A stretch of 60,591 bases of DNA from assembly GCA_038205115.1 (NCBI GenBank), contig JBBRCE010000029.1:1-60591 (forward strand). The letters run 5' to 3'. Under the pieces are notes generated by a model. It did not search any database, was not told where the DNA came from, and saw only the letters and a list, made by a program, of their open reading frames with translations. The DNA is from JBBRCE01 sp038205115 (GTDB lineage Bacteria > Planctomycetota > Planctomycetia > Pirellulales > JBBRCE01). Within the stretch, counting starts at the first letter, position 1. Every line of letters starts with the position of its first letter. This document shows, piece by piece, positions 1 through 8,993 of the stretch. A program made the translations under genes and the position numbers.

Positions 1-74
1 CTGCGCAGCGCCGCGAGTTCGCGTCGCGACGCATCACAATTCGGGCACGCATCCTTGGCAGTCAAGTTGGTCAT
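1..74 (-). CDS. IS66-family transposase, N-terminal fragment
   Basis: The ATG at 72-74 on the minus strand opens 24 codons that run off the left edge. They read as a short polar start, CPNC (residues 10-13), then SRRELAALR. A CxxC-type start followed by a Glu/Leu/Arg/Ala helix matches the N-terminal region of IS66 TnpC proteins, where the helix continues as a leucine-zipper-like segment. The frame is separate from that of the interrupted gene, whose stop (TAG, 77-79) lies three bases upstream of this start. The short leader between IS end and start codon suggests a single-gene (tnpC only) IS66 subgroup. Too little is visible for certainty. Confidence 0.55.
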   Translation of the reverse strand, partial: MTNLTAKDACPNCDASRRELAALR

Positions 75-139
75 GGCTACAACTTAACCGCACCACCCCA
101 TTTCCAAGAAGACCAACTTTTATATCCGTGAACGGTTAC
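1..139 (-). mobile_element. End of an IS66-family insertion sequence (partial, runs off the left edge)
   Basis: Read on the minus strand, the element starts at 139 with GTAACCGTTCACGG. A GTAA terminus is typical of IS66-family inverted repeats. About 65 bases inside, an ATG opens a reading frame with a CPNC motif followed by a Leu/Ala/Arg-rich stretch, as at the start of many IS66 TnpC transposases. The upstream neighbour's protein changes character exactly at base 139: its last 20 codons and stop fit the 63 bases 77-139. IS66 elements usually make 8-bp target duplications, so the copy adjoining this end would be about 140-147. The other end lies outside the window, so family assignment rests on the terminus and 24 codons. 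Confidence 0.72.
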
Positions 140-3100
140 GAAATAACCATAGCCGTTATTGGCCACGTTGGAGGCACCTAGACCCGTCGAGGAAATGTTT
201 ACGATACCGGCAGTCTGATTGTAAGCCGTGGCAGATCCCGCAATATTCGCACCCGTTACCGCAAATAGCGTCATATCGTTGCTGACATTCACTACCGTGT
301 TAGCCGCCGTGGTGCCCAGTGCCAAAGTGGAGGTGGTGGTGTTGCCAGTGTAAGCTCCCGTGATGTTCAAGGTGCCGCCGTTCACTGTGGTATTGCCAGT
401 GTAGGTGTTCGTACCAGCGAGAACCACGATGCCGCCGCCAGTCACGGTGAGGGTCGAGGCACTGGTGTTGTCGGCGATGGTGGAATTGATCGTCCAAACG
501 CGGGCACTGCCATTATTCAGGGTCAGATCCCCGCCGGGGGTGGCGGTCTGGAGTGTGCCGCTATTGACGCTAGTGCCGATGGTTAGGGCTCCGGCTCCGC
601 TGAAAGCTACGATGCCGTTGACCGCGAGGGTCTGGCCCGTGGCATCAATGGTGGCCGCGCTGCTGCCTCCGACGGTGCTTTGCATGAGGGTGTTGATGGT
701 GGTCGTCGTCGAGCCGAGAGTGATGTTCCCGGGAGCGCCGCTGCCCTCGACGATGCGCACATTGGTCGTGGAACCATCGGCGATGATTCCCGGCGTGAGG
801 CGCTGCACATCTGTGTAGCCGGTGTAGGCAATCACGCCAAGGGTATTATCATAGGCGGCAAGGTCCGTGCCATTATAGGTGGCCCAAGCGCCAAGTACCC
901 CACCAACCATGGTCGGAGGTGTCGTGAGGAGGATCTGGTTGCGAGTGTCCACACCCAGGCCGGTGCCGCTGAAGTTCACGTTGCCCCCCGTGCGCGTGAG
1001 GGAGGCGAAGGTCAGTACGGAGGTCTGACCGGGATCCGCCTGGCTGGCGGAGACCGTATTACTGCCAGCGGCAATGGTGAGCGCGCCCGCGGTTTCGCTG
1101 TAGTTGACCGCGCCGCCGTTGTTCGAGAAGTTGAACGTGCCGCCGTTCATCGTGACCCCACCAGTGTCTTTCAGACGGTTGGTGTTGTTGGCGGCGGAGG
1201 TATTGTCGAGCTTCAGGATTCCCCCTCCACTGATGGTGTAGCCGCTGCTAGCCGCCGCGGTGCCGCTGACTCCCGACAGCGAAAGCGAGCCGCCGCTGAT
1301 CGTGGTAGTGCCGGTGTAGATATTCGCCCCGGCCAGAGTCAGGGTGCCGGTGCCGGATTTTATAATACTGCCAGCGCTCGATAACCCATTAGTTCCCCCC
1401 AAGGTGCCGATCGAGCCGCTGAGCGTGCTATTCCCGCTTCCCGCAAAATTATAGATGTTACCAGCGTTGCGGAAGGTGACAATGCCCGAGGTGCTCACCG
1501 TGCCGGTGAGCGTAATCGTGGCTGCACCGTTTACATTGTCGCCAATGTAGCCGGCCCCGGTAACGTCGTTGGCAATGGTGATCCCGTTGGCGAGAAGACC
1601 GCTGTTCGAGGCTAATAAGTTGATGGTGCCCGTCCCGGCCGCAGTCCCTGCAGCTCCGAGATAAAGGAATGCCCCGCCATTCACGGTCGTGCCGCCGCTG
1701 TAGGTGTTGGCCGTGTTAAACGTCTGGCTGCTTGTCGTGACCACAACCGCGACCAGACCGCCCGGGTTGGACGTGCTATCCACAATCAAGGGGGAGCCGG
1801 CATTCGCCGACCCATTGAAGGTCAAAACGGAGGTGCCGCTGCCGGAATTATTAGCGATCGTGCCCGCACTGGCGCCGAGATTGATCGTTTGATTGGTCCC
1901 GTTTAAATCGAGCGTGGCTCCGCTGCTCAATAGGACTCCAGAACTGGCGGCGATGGTTCCGGCTCCGCTCATCTGTAACGTGCCGGCAGTGATGTTCGTC
2001 GCACCGGTGTAGGTGTTCGCGCCGGAGAGGATGTTGGTCCCGGTGCTGGACAGTGTCAGGCCAGTCGAGCCGCCGATCGAGCCGGTGGAGCTTTCTGCCA
2101 GAACCGCAGTGCCGCTCACGGTGATGGCCGTGCCCGCCAGCGAGCCGGTGAGGTTGAGGGTGCCCGCGCTGATCGAAGTCGCACCGGTGTAAGTGTTCAC
2201 GCCGGCCAGCGTGCTGGTCCCCGAGCTGGATTTGGTCAGCGACACCGCACCACCGATTGAGCCGGTGGAGCTTTCTGCCAGAACCGCAGCGCCACTCACC
2301 GTGATGGCCGTGCCCGTCAGCGAGCCGGTGAGGTTGAGGGTGCCCGCGCTGATCGACGTCGCACCGGTGTACGTATTCGCGTTGGTGATGGTCAAGGTGC
2401 CATTACCGGTCTTGTTCAAAGCGGTAGCTCCGGTGACGCCATTGGCCCCTTGCAGCGTGTAGTCATTTCCTGTGGTGTTGGTGAAGGTCACGACGCTGGG
2501 TGCGACATCTCCGTTGCTAATGTCCACTGTTTTCAGAGTGGCCGAGTCACCGAAGATCACCGAATCAGCCGTGTGGAAATCTGTGTCTCCGCCGCCGCCG
2601 GAAAGGGTCCAGTTTTTCAACGGCGCGATCGTGTTCAAGCTCCATTCGCTGCTCTGTTTGCCAGTCCAGATCGTATCGGCACCGGAAATCGAAAAAGTGA
2701 CGGCGGTGCCGGAGTTGCTCAAACTGGAAGCAGTTTGCCTACTGTTCAAACCACTTACGGTGCCCAGTGCGAACTGGCCGAAGCCCGCGCCACCGATGGA
2801 GCCGCCCGTGTAACTAATCAGGTCGTAGGTGCTGCCATTGGTCCAAGTTGCCGCTGCGGGATTGATCGTCACAGTGCCAGCAGCATTGGTGGAGAGCGCG
2901 CCAGCAACCAAGAGGGCCGAGGTCGATACGCCGTCGCTAAAGAGATTCACGGTGGCCGCGCCGTTGAAGGTAAGGGCCCCGGTGGTCAGCGAGGCTCCTG
3001 CCACGCCGTTATTATTCGATATGATGCCGCCAGTGCCCGCGCCCACATTCACGGCACCGACTGTCCCGCTGCCGCTAAGCGTGCCCTGGGTGAGGGTGAT

Positions 3101-4933
3101 GCCGGGGGTTCCGGCAACAGTGCTGCTTTGCACGAACTGCGCGCCGCTGCCGTTGACGGTGACGCCGCTGCTGCTGTTAATGGCCCCCGTGCCGCTGAGC
3201 GTCAGCGTGCCGACAGTGACCTGCGTCGCGCCGGTGTAGGTGTTCGAGCCGCTCAGGGTCAGGGTGCCCGCGCCTGTCTTGATGAGAGCGAAGTTATTGG
3301 CAGCGCCGACGAGCGTGCCCGTCGTCGTCTGGGTGTCGCTCCCCAAGTTACCGGCAAATGTGTCTGGGCCAGAGTTATTGATGGTCAGCGTGGCAGCGAT
3401 CCCACTGGAATTGACCACTTGGTTGATGCCGCCACCAGCTCCGACCACCAGGCTGGCGACGGTTTGGCTGTTGCCCCCAAGGTCGAACTGCATGACGTTC
3501 GTGCCGTTTACAGTGTTCGCGTTCAGCGTGAGGGCCGTGGCGCTGGGCAGCGTGGTGCCGCTGAGCAGCACGCGGCCGCTGGCGGCGTTGGTGTCGAACT
3601 GCGTCTGGCCACCCGAATAGTTCAGCGTGCCCGAGAGGGTGAAGAGATGATAATGATTGAAGCTAGCGCCGCCAGCGTCGATCTCCAGACTACCGGTTCC
3701 CGTGATGCCCCCGGTCAGGTTGATGTAATTGTTGCCCGCGTTGAAAGAAACGATATCATCCAGTCCGGCACCACCGAGAGTGATCAGGCCGGGCAGGGTG
3801 TAGTTGCTGTGATTGGCGGGAGCGTTGAAGCGCAGCGCGCCAGTGCTGAAGGCCCCGCCGTTGCCGGTGATGGTCATTGGCACAGTAGCAAACACCGTCG
3901 GGCTGCCCGGCCCCTGAACACTGGCCTGATTGATCAGCAGTTGCGCGTTGTTGGCCACGATGATGCCCGAGGAATTATGGACGGCATTGACGTTGCTGAG
4001 CGCCAGCGTGCCGGCGGTCACATTGGTGGCGCCGCCATAGTCGTTGGTGCCCGTGAAGGTGAGCGTTTGCGCAGCCGTATTCTTTTGGAACACGGCGCTG
4101 GCACCGGTGTAGTTGCCGGCCCAAGTGCCGCTGCTCGCGTAGAACGCTTGCGCTCCCGTTTCGTTAACGGTTCCCGAGCCGTTCAATACCCCCACGATCT
4201 CGCCATTTGCGCCGATGTTGAGCGTGCCGTTGACCGTCAACGCCATGGCGTTGGTCAAGTAGTTGTTACTCGTCACGTTGACGGTGCTACCGCTGTTGAT
4301 CGTCAGGCCAGCAAACGCCATCGTTTTCCCGCCCGTGTCATTGAACGTGAAGGAGCCTGTGCCGGCGGTCGTCAGTGTAAACGCCCCGCTAAACGCGCTC
4401 GCGGCGTTCGTGATGACACTCAGCGTATTACCGGAATTATTTGTCCAGATCTGATTTCCGGTAAGGGCGACGGTCGTCAGATTGGCGGCATTGCCGATCG
4501 TGACGGCACCGGCGGTCGCAGCGACGGTGATCCCGCCAGTGCCAATCGATAGTTTATGCGTCGTGGTAGTCGAGCTGTCGATTAACGTGGTGCCGGTGTT
4601 GTTGAAGGTGATGCCCGCGATGCTGGCGTCCGCGGCCAACTGGACGGTCTCAGCGCCGTTGACACCTGAACCATTAAAAAAGGCGGTGTCTGTAGCTAGA
4701 GGAACCACGGTTCCAGCAGGACTACCAGTGGAGTTAGTGGACCATTTGGCTCCGGTAGCCCAGGTGCCGGTGACCGTCGAGTCCCAGTAATACGGGGTCG
4801 CCTGAGCAATCGGTGCAAACTGCAACGCAAAAATTGCGGCGGTTGCCAGCCCAATTGTCACCTTCTTCGCAAACTTACGCCGGCGGAAACCAAAATTTGC
4901 AAAGGAGCTAGAAAGCGAGCGCAGAAGTAGCAT
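77..4933 (-). CDS. Giant autotransporter-associated beta-strand repeat protein, 3' end replaced by IS66 insertion
   Basis: The 1618-aa product begins with a basic n-region and a hydrophobic core ending in an AQA-type signal-peptidase site near residue 45, so it should be secreted. The rest is Gly/Thr/Ser/Asn-rich beta-solenoid sequence. At least eight units resemble the autotransporter-associated (PATR) motif, with NTYTGAT followed by a GTLxLSG-like strand. Such proteins are probable surface or adhesion components, but no ligand is known. Real host sequence ends at base 140 with an NGYGYF motif. The last 20 residues are Trp/Lys-rich and come from the inserted IS, so the repeats and any C-terminal anchor beyond are lost here. 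GAGA lies 8 nt before the ATG. The secretion assignment is firm; function is unknown. Confidence 0.85.
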   Translation of the reverse strand: MLLLRSLSSSFANFGFRRRKFAKKVTIGLATAAIFALQFAPIAQATPYYWDSTVTGTWATGAKWSTNSTGSPAGTVVPLATDTAFFNGSGVNGAETVQLAADASIAGITFNNTGTTLIDSSTTTTHKLSIGTGGITVAATAGAVTIGNAANLTTVALTGNQIWTNNSGNTLSVITNAASAFSGAFTLTTAGTGSFTFNDTGGKTMAFAGLTINSGSTVNVTSNNYLTNAMALTVNGTLNIGANGEIVGVLNGSGTVNETGAQAFYASSGTWAGNYTGASAVFQKNTAAQTLTFTGTNDYGGATNVTAGTLALSNVNAVHNSSGIIVANNAQLLINQASVQGPGSPTVFATVPMTITGNGGAFSTGALRFNAPANHSNYTLPGLITLGGAGLDDIVSFNAGNNYINLTGGITGTGSLEIDAGGASFNHYHLFTLSGTLNYSGGQTQFDTNAASGRVLLSGTTLPSATALTLNANTVNGTNVMQFDLGGNSQTVASLVVGAGGGINQVVNSSGIAATLTINNSGPDTFAGNLGSDTQTTTGTLVGAANNFALIKTGAGTLTLSGSNTYTGATQVTVGTLTLSGTGAINSSSGVTVNGSGAQFVQSSTVAGTPGITLTQGTLSGSGTVGAVNVGAGTGGIISNNNGVAGASLTTGALTFNGAATVNLFSDGVSTSALLVAGALSTNAAGTVTINPAAATWTNGSTYDLISYTGGSIGGAGFGQFALGTVSGLNSRQTASSLSNSGTAVTFSISGADTIWTGKQSSEWSLNTIAPLKNWTLSGGGGDTDFHTADSVIFGDSATLKTVDISNGDVAPSVVTFTNTTGNDYTLQGANGVTGATALNKTGNGTLTITNANTYTGATSISAGTLNLTGSLTGTAITVSGAAVLAESSTGSIGGAVSLTKSSSGTSTLAGVNTYTGATSISAGTLNLTGSLAGTAITVSGTAVLAESSTGSIGGSTGLTLSSTGTNILSGANTYTGATNITAGTLQMSGAGTIAASSGVLLSSGATLDLNGTNQTINLGASAGTIANNSGSGTSVLTFNGSANAGSPLIVDSTSNPGGLVAVVVTTSSQTFNTANTYSGGTTVNGGAFLYLGAAGTAAGTGTINLLASNSGLLANGITIANDVTGAGYIGDNVNGAATITLTGTVSTSGIVTFRNAGNIYNFAGSGNSTLSGSIGTLGGTNGLSSAGSIIKSGTGTLTLAGANIYTGTTTISGGSLSLSGVSGTAAASSGYTISGGGILKLDNTSAANNTNRLKDTGGVTMNGGTFNFSNNGGAVNYSETAGALTIAAGSNTVSASQADPGQTSVLTFASLTRTGGNVNFSGTGLGVDTRNQILLTTPPTMVGGVLGAWATYNGTDLAAYDNTLGVIAYTGYTDVQRLTPGIIADGSTTNVRIVEGSGAPGNITLGSTTTTINTLMQSTVGGSSAATIDATGQTLAVNGIVAFSGAGALTIGTSVNSGTLQTATPGGDLTLNNGSARVWTINSTIADNTSASTLTVTGGGIVVLAGTNTYTGNTTVNGGTLNITGAYTGNTTTSTLALGTTAANTVVNVSNDMTLFAVTGANIAGSATAYNQTAGIVNISSTGLGASNVANNGYGYFVTVHGYKSWSSWKWGGAVKL
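2019..2378 (-). repeat. Two near-identical 180-bp coding repeats in the beta-strand repeat gene
   Basis: The stretch ending in the block gccggtggagctttctgcca at 2100 recurs with that block ending at 2280, exactly 180 bases later. The following roughly 95 bases match with only a few differences. Each copy encodes a 60-residue unit carrying NTYTGATSISAGTLNLTG. Other units in the gene share the motif but differ much more in DNA, so this pair looks like a recent tandem duplication. Boundaries are approximate. Confidence 0.75.
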
Positions 4934-5611
4934 GTATTAAGTCTCTGATACGAAACGGTGTGGGGGACACAACGCTGTTGGGCAACGCGGATTCAGACTG
5001 GCAAGACAAAGGGCCGTTTGAAAATCCAACGGATCTTTTTTGACGCCAAGGTGTGTGTGCGAGTCATCTCGGACAAATTTTCCGATTATCCAGTCGATTT
5101 TATTGAATCGCAGGCTGAAAGTCAAACATTTAATAACGACCGAAATTTCGGAATTTGAGGCCGCCGTGCGTTCCTAACTGATTCCGGCCCGGTCGAGTGG
5201 CTTGGCAGTTTGCCTGCCTGCCGAACCGCCGCGATTCCAGCACTTCACCAATCGAAACGATTTGTCCGGGCCGTTAATTTCGGTTTTTTGTTGACACTTT
5301 TAAGTTCGGATGGTTTCGCTAAACTGCTAGCAATTCGCCTTGCTACTGGCCGGTTATGACGGTCTGGTTGAGATTCCGGGCAGCAGGGGTAAATTCGGCA
5401 ATTTCGTGTCTATGCGAATGCACGATTGTGACGATACGCAAACGGTGGCTCACCGAGACTGGTGGATGCTTGGAATTGCGGTTTGCCGCTGCGAATTGCC
5501 GCGTGTGGCCGACGTGCCGGGCGAGGGACGATGCCTTGGTGGGAATTACGGTCAATCCAGGGAAGGTTGCCGCGTTCACCCGTTTGCCAACGCTGTTGGC
5601 GGAGTTCAGGG
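4934..5611. other. Intergenic region between divergent genes
   Basis: No convincing gene is seen; the short frames present have no recognisable motif. It should hold the promoters for the beta-strand repeat gene (minus) and the efflux lipoprotein gene (plus). A TTGACA hexamer lies at 5291-5296 on the plus strand in an AT-rich patch, but no good -10 follows at 16-18 bases. A promoter there is possible, not shown. Confidence 0.5.
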
Positions 5612-7219
5612 ATGTCTGGCTATTCGTTACGAACCTCGATGCCGCAGATGCTGATGGCCCTGGCACTGCTGGCGGGCGGCTGCACGACGCCCAGCCAGTA
5701 CGTGCACAACGGCTTTAAAGTTGGCCCGAATTATCGGTTGCCCACCGCCGAGGTGGCCGAGCATTGGATCGACGCCAACGATGTGCGTATCCACGACGAA
5801 ACAGTCGACATCTCGCACTGGTGGGCCGTGTTTCGCGACCCGACGCTCAATTGCCTGATCGAAAAGTCTTATCACCAAAATCTGACGTTGCGCGCCGCCG
5901 GTTTCCGGATTCTGGCGGCCAGAGCCAGCCTGGGCATTGCCCGCGGCGAATATTTCCCTCAATCGCAGCGAATCAGCGGCAGTTACATTGCCTCGCGGGC
6001 GAATGCCAGCAACTTCGACCGCCTGAACGTCAACCTTAACATGGCCTGGGAAGTGGACTTCTGGGGACGATTCCGCCGCGCGATTACCGCCGCCGACGAC
6101 CAACTGGATGCCTCGGTGGCCGATTACGACGACATTCTGGTCATCCTGCTGGGCGATGTGGCTTCCAACTACATCACGATTCGCACCGATCAAGAACGCA
6201 TTCGGCTGCTGAGCGAAAACGTGGAAGTGCAACGGTCGATCTTCGAGATTGGCAAGCGACGATTGGGCGCGGGTTCGATTGGTGACCTGGATGTCGATCA
6301 GTCCGAAGCCAACCTCCGCCAAACGATGGCGCAGATTCCCAACGTGGAAATCGATCTGCGGCAAGCATCGGATCGCTTGTGCGTGCTGCTGGGCATTCCG
6401 CCGCAAGATCTTACGCCCTGCCTGGGAGTTCACAAAATCCCCTATACGCCTACCAATGTGGTGACCGGCATACCGGCCGATTTATTGCGCCGCCGGCCCG
6501 ATGTTCGCCGCGCCGAACGTAATGCGGCCGCTCAATTCGAACAAATTGGCATTGCCGAGGCGCAGTTCTATCCCGCGTTTTCGATCCTCGGCACCGTGGG
6601 CTTTCAGACGCCCTCGCCGGGCGTCACGGCGCCCAATCGGGCCTTCACCGGCAGCATTGGCCCCAGTTTCAATTGGGACGTTTTGAACTACGGCCGCATT
6701 CTTAACAACGTGCGGCTACAAGACGCGCGTTCGCAAGATTTGATCACGCAGTTTAAAGCTACCGTGCTGCAAGCCAACGCCGACGTTGAAAATGGCCTGA
6801 TCACATTTTTGAAGTCGCAAGAAGTGGCCGCCGATCTGGCCGAAGCCGTCCGCGCCAACAAGGCCGCCCGCGATCTGAGTTTTACGCTGTACGAAAAAGG
6901 CCAAAAGGGCTTCGATTTCAATCGTTATGCGGTCATTCAGCAGTCGCTGATTCAACAGCAAGATTCGCAAACGCAAGCGCGTGGGCAAATTGCCCAAGGC
7001 TTGATCACGGTTTACCGTTCGCTGGGCGGCGGTTGGGAGATTCGCCGTTCGCCGGATGGCGATGTTTCTGCCTTGCCGCTGATCGATCTTTCTTCGCCGC
7101 GGCCGATCGCGCCGGCCGGCGCGATCAAGCCGGAGGAAGTGCCAACGCCGCAACCCGACCCGCCGCCCGCCGCGGAAGCAGCAGCCTTGCGATTGAAGAT
7201 CTCGACCGCCCGGCGCTAG
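5612..7219 (+). CDS. NodT-family (TolC-like) RND efflux outer-membrane lipoprotein
   Basis: The 535-aa product has a lipoprotein signal peptide ending in a lipobox-like LAGGC (Cys24). A typical outer-membrane factor body follows: FKVGPNY near the start, WW and FRDPTL, WEVDFWGRFRR, then a second half with the NodT hallmarks DLLRRRPDVRRAER and AQFYPAFSILGTVGFQ. The family forms the trimeric outer-membrane exit duct for RND or MFS pumps with a periplasmic adaptor. Neither pump nor adaptor is encoded nearby, so the substrate is unknown. The start at 5612 is chosen because GGAG lies 7 nt upstream and it gives an intact signal peptide. A longer in-frame reading from 5462 lacks one. The tail is Pro/Glu-rich and probably disordered. 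Confidence 0.9.
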   Translation: MSGYSLRTSMPQMLMALALLAGGCTTPSQYVHNGFKVGPNYRLPTAEVAEHWIDANDVRIHDETVDISHWWAVFRDPTLNCLIEKSYHQNLTLRAAGFRILAARASLGIARGEYFPQSQRISGSYIASRANASNFDRLNVNLNMAWEVDFWGRFRRAITAADDQLDASVADYDDILVILLGDVASNYITIRTDQERIRLLSENVEVQRSIFEIGKRRLGAGSIGDLDVDQSEANLRQTMAQIPNVEIDLRQASDRLCVLLGIPPQDLTPCLGVHKIPYTPTNVVTGIPADLLRRRPDVRRAERNAAAQFEQIGIAEAQFYPAFSILGTVGFQTPSPGVTAPNRAFTGSIGPSFNWDVLNYGRILNNVRLQDARSQDLITQFKATVLQANADVENGLITFLKSQEVAADLAEAVRANKAARDLSFTLYEKGQKGFDFNRYAVIQQSLIQQQDSQTQARGQIAQGLITVYRSLGGGWEIRRSPDGDVSALPLIDLSSPRPIAPAGAIKPEEVPTPQPDPPPAAEAAALRLKISTARR

Positions 7220-7392
7220 CGCCTGCCGAGCGAAGCACGGGTTGAAGAATCGGCATTGATCGAAACCGCAGTCGCGCAGCGGTGGCCCCGACCGTTGAGC
7301 CTGCGCGCCGCAACCGCTACCATGAATTCTCGCGGTGCGCTCGGCCCGGTGATCTGCCGCCAGCCGCAGCGGCACGAACACGGAGCGACGTC

Positions 7393-8952
7393 ATGGCTGA
7401 AATTGTGCTGATCAATCCGCGATTCGAGGTTTCGTACTGGGGCTTGGAGCATGCGCTGCCGCTGATGTACAAGCGGGCGAACTTGCCCACGGCTTGCCTG
7501 CCTCTGCTGGCCGCGCTGACGCCGCCGCCCCACCGGATGACGCTGCTGGACGAAAACGTCGAGGCCATCGATTTCGATCGCGTCGCCCAGGCCGACATCG
7601 TGGCCTTGACCGGTATGACGGTGCAAAAAGACCGCATGCGCGAGATTCTCGAAGAACTGAAACGCCGTGGCGTGATGACCGTGGTTGGCGGGCCGTGGGT
7701 TACCGTGCGAGAAAACGCCTTCGACGGACTGGCCGATGTGATCTTCGTCGGCGAGGCGGAAACCACCTGGCCACAGTTCTTACGCGATTACGAGTCGGGC
7801 CAATGGCAGTCGCGTTACGAGCAACTCGAACGCACGGATATGACCACGGTACCAATTCCGCGTTACGACCTGCTCAAGATGCGGCACTATTTATTCGGCA
7901 GTATTCAATTCTCGCGGGGCTGCCCCTTCCAGTGCGAATTTTGCGACATCATTGTCACCTTTGGTCGCAAACCGCGGTTGAAGCAAAACGAACAGGTCAT
8001 TCGCGAGCTCGAAGCGCTCCGCGCCGCCGGCATGGAGATCGCTTTTATCGTTGACGATAACTTGATCGGCAATAAAAAAGCCATCAAGTCGCTGCTCACT
8101 GCCGTGGCCGATTGGCAAAGGCGCGAAGGCTATCCCTTTACGTTTTTTACCGAAGCTTCGCTCGATCTGGCCGACGACCCCGAACTGTTGCAGGCCATGG
8201 TCGATGCCAACATCACCTGCGTGTTTGTCGGCATCGAGAGCCCGAATGAAGAGTCGCTGCGCGAGACGAAGAAGTTTCAAAACCTGCGCGCCGGCGGCAC
8301 TTCGCTCGAGAAAATTCACGTCATTCAAAACGCCGGCTTGGAAGTCTGGTGCGGCATGATCTTGGGTTTCGATCACGACGACTCGACGATCTTTGCCGCG
8401 CATCGCGAGTACATTCAGACGTCTCGCATTTTGCACGCCATGGTTGGCATGCTGGCCGCCATTCCGAAAACGCCGCTCTACGATCGACTGGCCGCCGCTG
8501 GCCGCTTGGACGAAGTGCACGAGCGCGACTTCGGCACCAACGTGACTCCGCTGTTGATGTCGCCCGACGAACTCCGCGATGGCTATATCCAATTGGTGCG
8601 CGAACTCTACGAACCAAACGCTTACTTCGGCCGCTTGGAGCAGTTGTTCTTATCGGACGGTTTGGACTTTGGCCGCACGCGGGCAGCCTGGCTAAGGCGG
8701 CATCCGCTGGCCTGGCTGAAAGCCAAGAGCGTCAACTTGGCCCGCGCGCTGGTGGTCTTTACTCAACTGATGCGCGGCGTGCCCAGCGCCAAGCTGCGGC
8801 GAGAATATCGCCGCCGGATGCTGCGCGCATTGCGGCGACGCCCCGATCCGATGGTGCTGTTTGTCTACGCGCTCAAATGCGCAATGCATTATCACCACTA
8901 CACGCTGGCCGAACAGATGGCCGCCGAGCGCCGTGTGGTGAATACGTTTTAG
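7393..8952 (+). CDS. B12-binding domain radical SAM protein (DUF4070/HpnP-like)
   Basis: The 519-aa protein has an N-terminal cobalamin-binding-type Rossmann domain (about residues 1-150). A radical SAM core follows with CxxxCxxC at Cys177, Cys181 and Cys184 (GCPFQCEFC) to bind the [4Fe-4S] cluster that cleaves SAM. Downstream motifs are FIVDDNLIGNKK and FVGIESPNEESL, and the C-terminal part resembles DUF4070. Overall layout is like hopanoid C-2 methylase HpnP and many uncharacterised relatives; these often methylate unactivated carbons or remodel lipids. Calling this copy a hopanoid methylase would go beyond the sequence. GGAG 7 nt before the ATG at 7393 fixes the start; an earlier in-frame start gives an unrelated basic extension. 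It lies 173 bases behind the efflux lipoprotein gene. Confidence 0.88.
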   Translation: MAEIVLINPRFEVSYWGLEHALPLMYKRANLPTACLPLLAALTPPPHRMTLLDENVEAIDFDRVAQADIVALTGMTVQKDRMREILEELKRRGVMTVVGGPWVTVRENAFDGLADVIFVGEAETTWPQFLRDYESGQWQSRYEQLERTDMTTVPIPRYDLLKMRHYLFGSIQFSRGCPFQCEFCDIIVTFGRKPRLKQNEQVIRELEALRAAGMEIAFIVDDNLIGNKKAIKSLLTAVADWQRREGYPFTFFTEASLDLADDPELLQAMVDANITCVFVGIESPNEESLRETKKFQNLRAGGTSLEKIHVIQNAGLEVWCGMILGFDHDDSTIFAAHREYIQTSRILHAMVGMLAAIPKTPLYDRLAAAGRLDEVHERDFGTNVTPLLMSPDELRDGYIQLVRELYEPNAYFGRLEQLFLSDGLDFGRTRAAWLRRHPLAWLKAKSVNLARALVVFTQLMRGVPSAKLRREYRRRMLRALRRRPDPMVLFVYALKCAMHYHHYTLAEQMAAERRVVNTF

Positions 8953-8993
8953 GCAAGGCGTACGTCACTTTGTGTTGCGCCGCGCCGATCAAG

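Noticed and set aside
2450..4552. A 700-codon plus-strand frame opposite the beta-strand repeat gene
   Set aside because: It is antisense to a clear signal-peptide-bearing repeat protein, has no motif, and owes its length to repetitive GC-rich codons.
5291..5325. TTGACA with TAAACT downstream as a promoter for the efflux gene
   Set aside because: The spacing is 23 bases, too long for a sigma-70 promoter; kept only as a weak mention.
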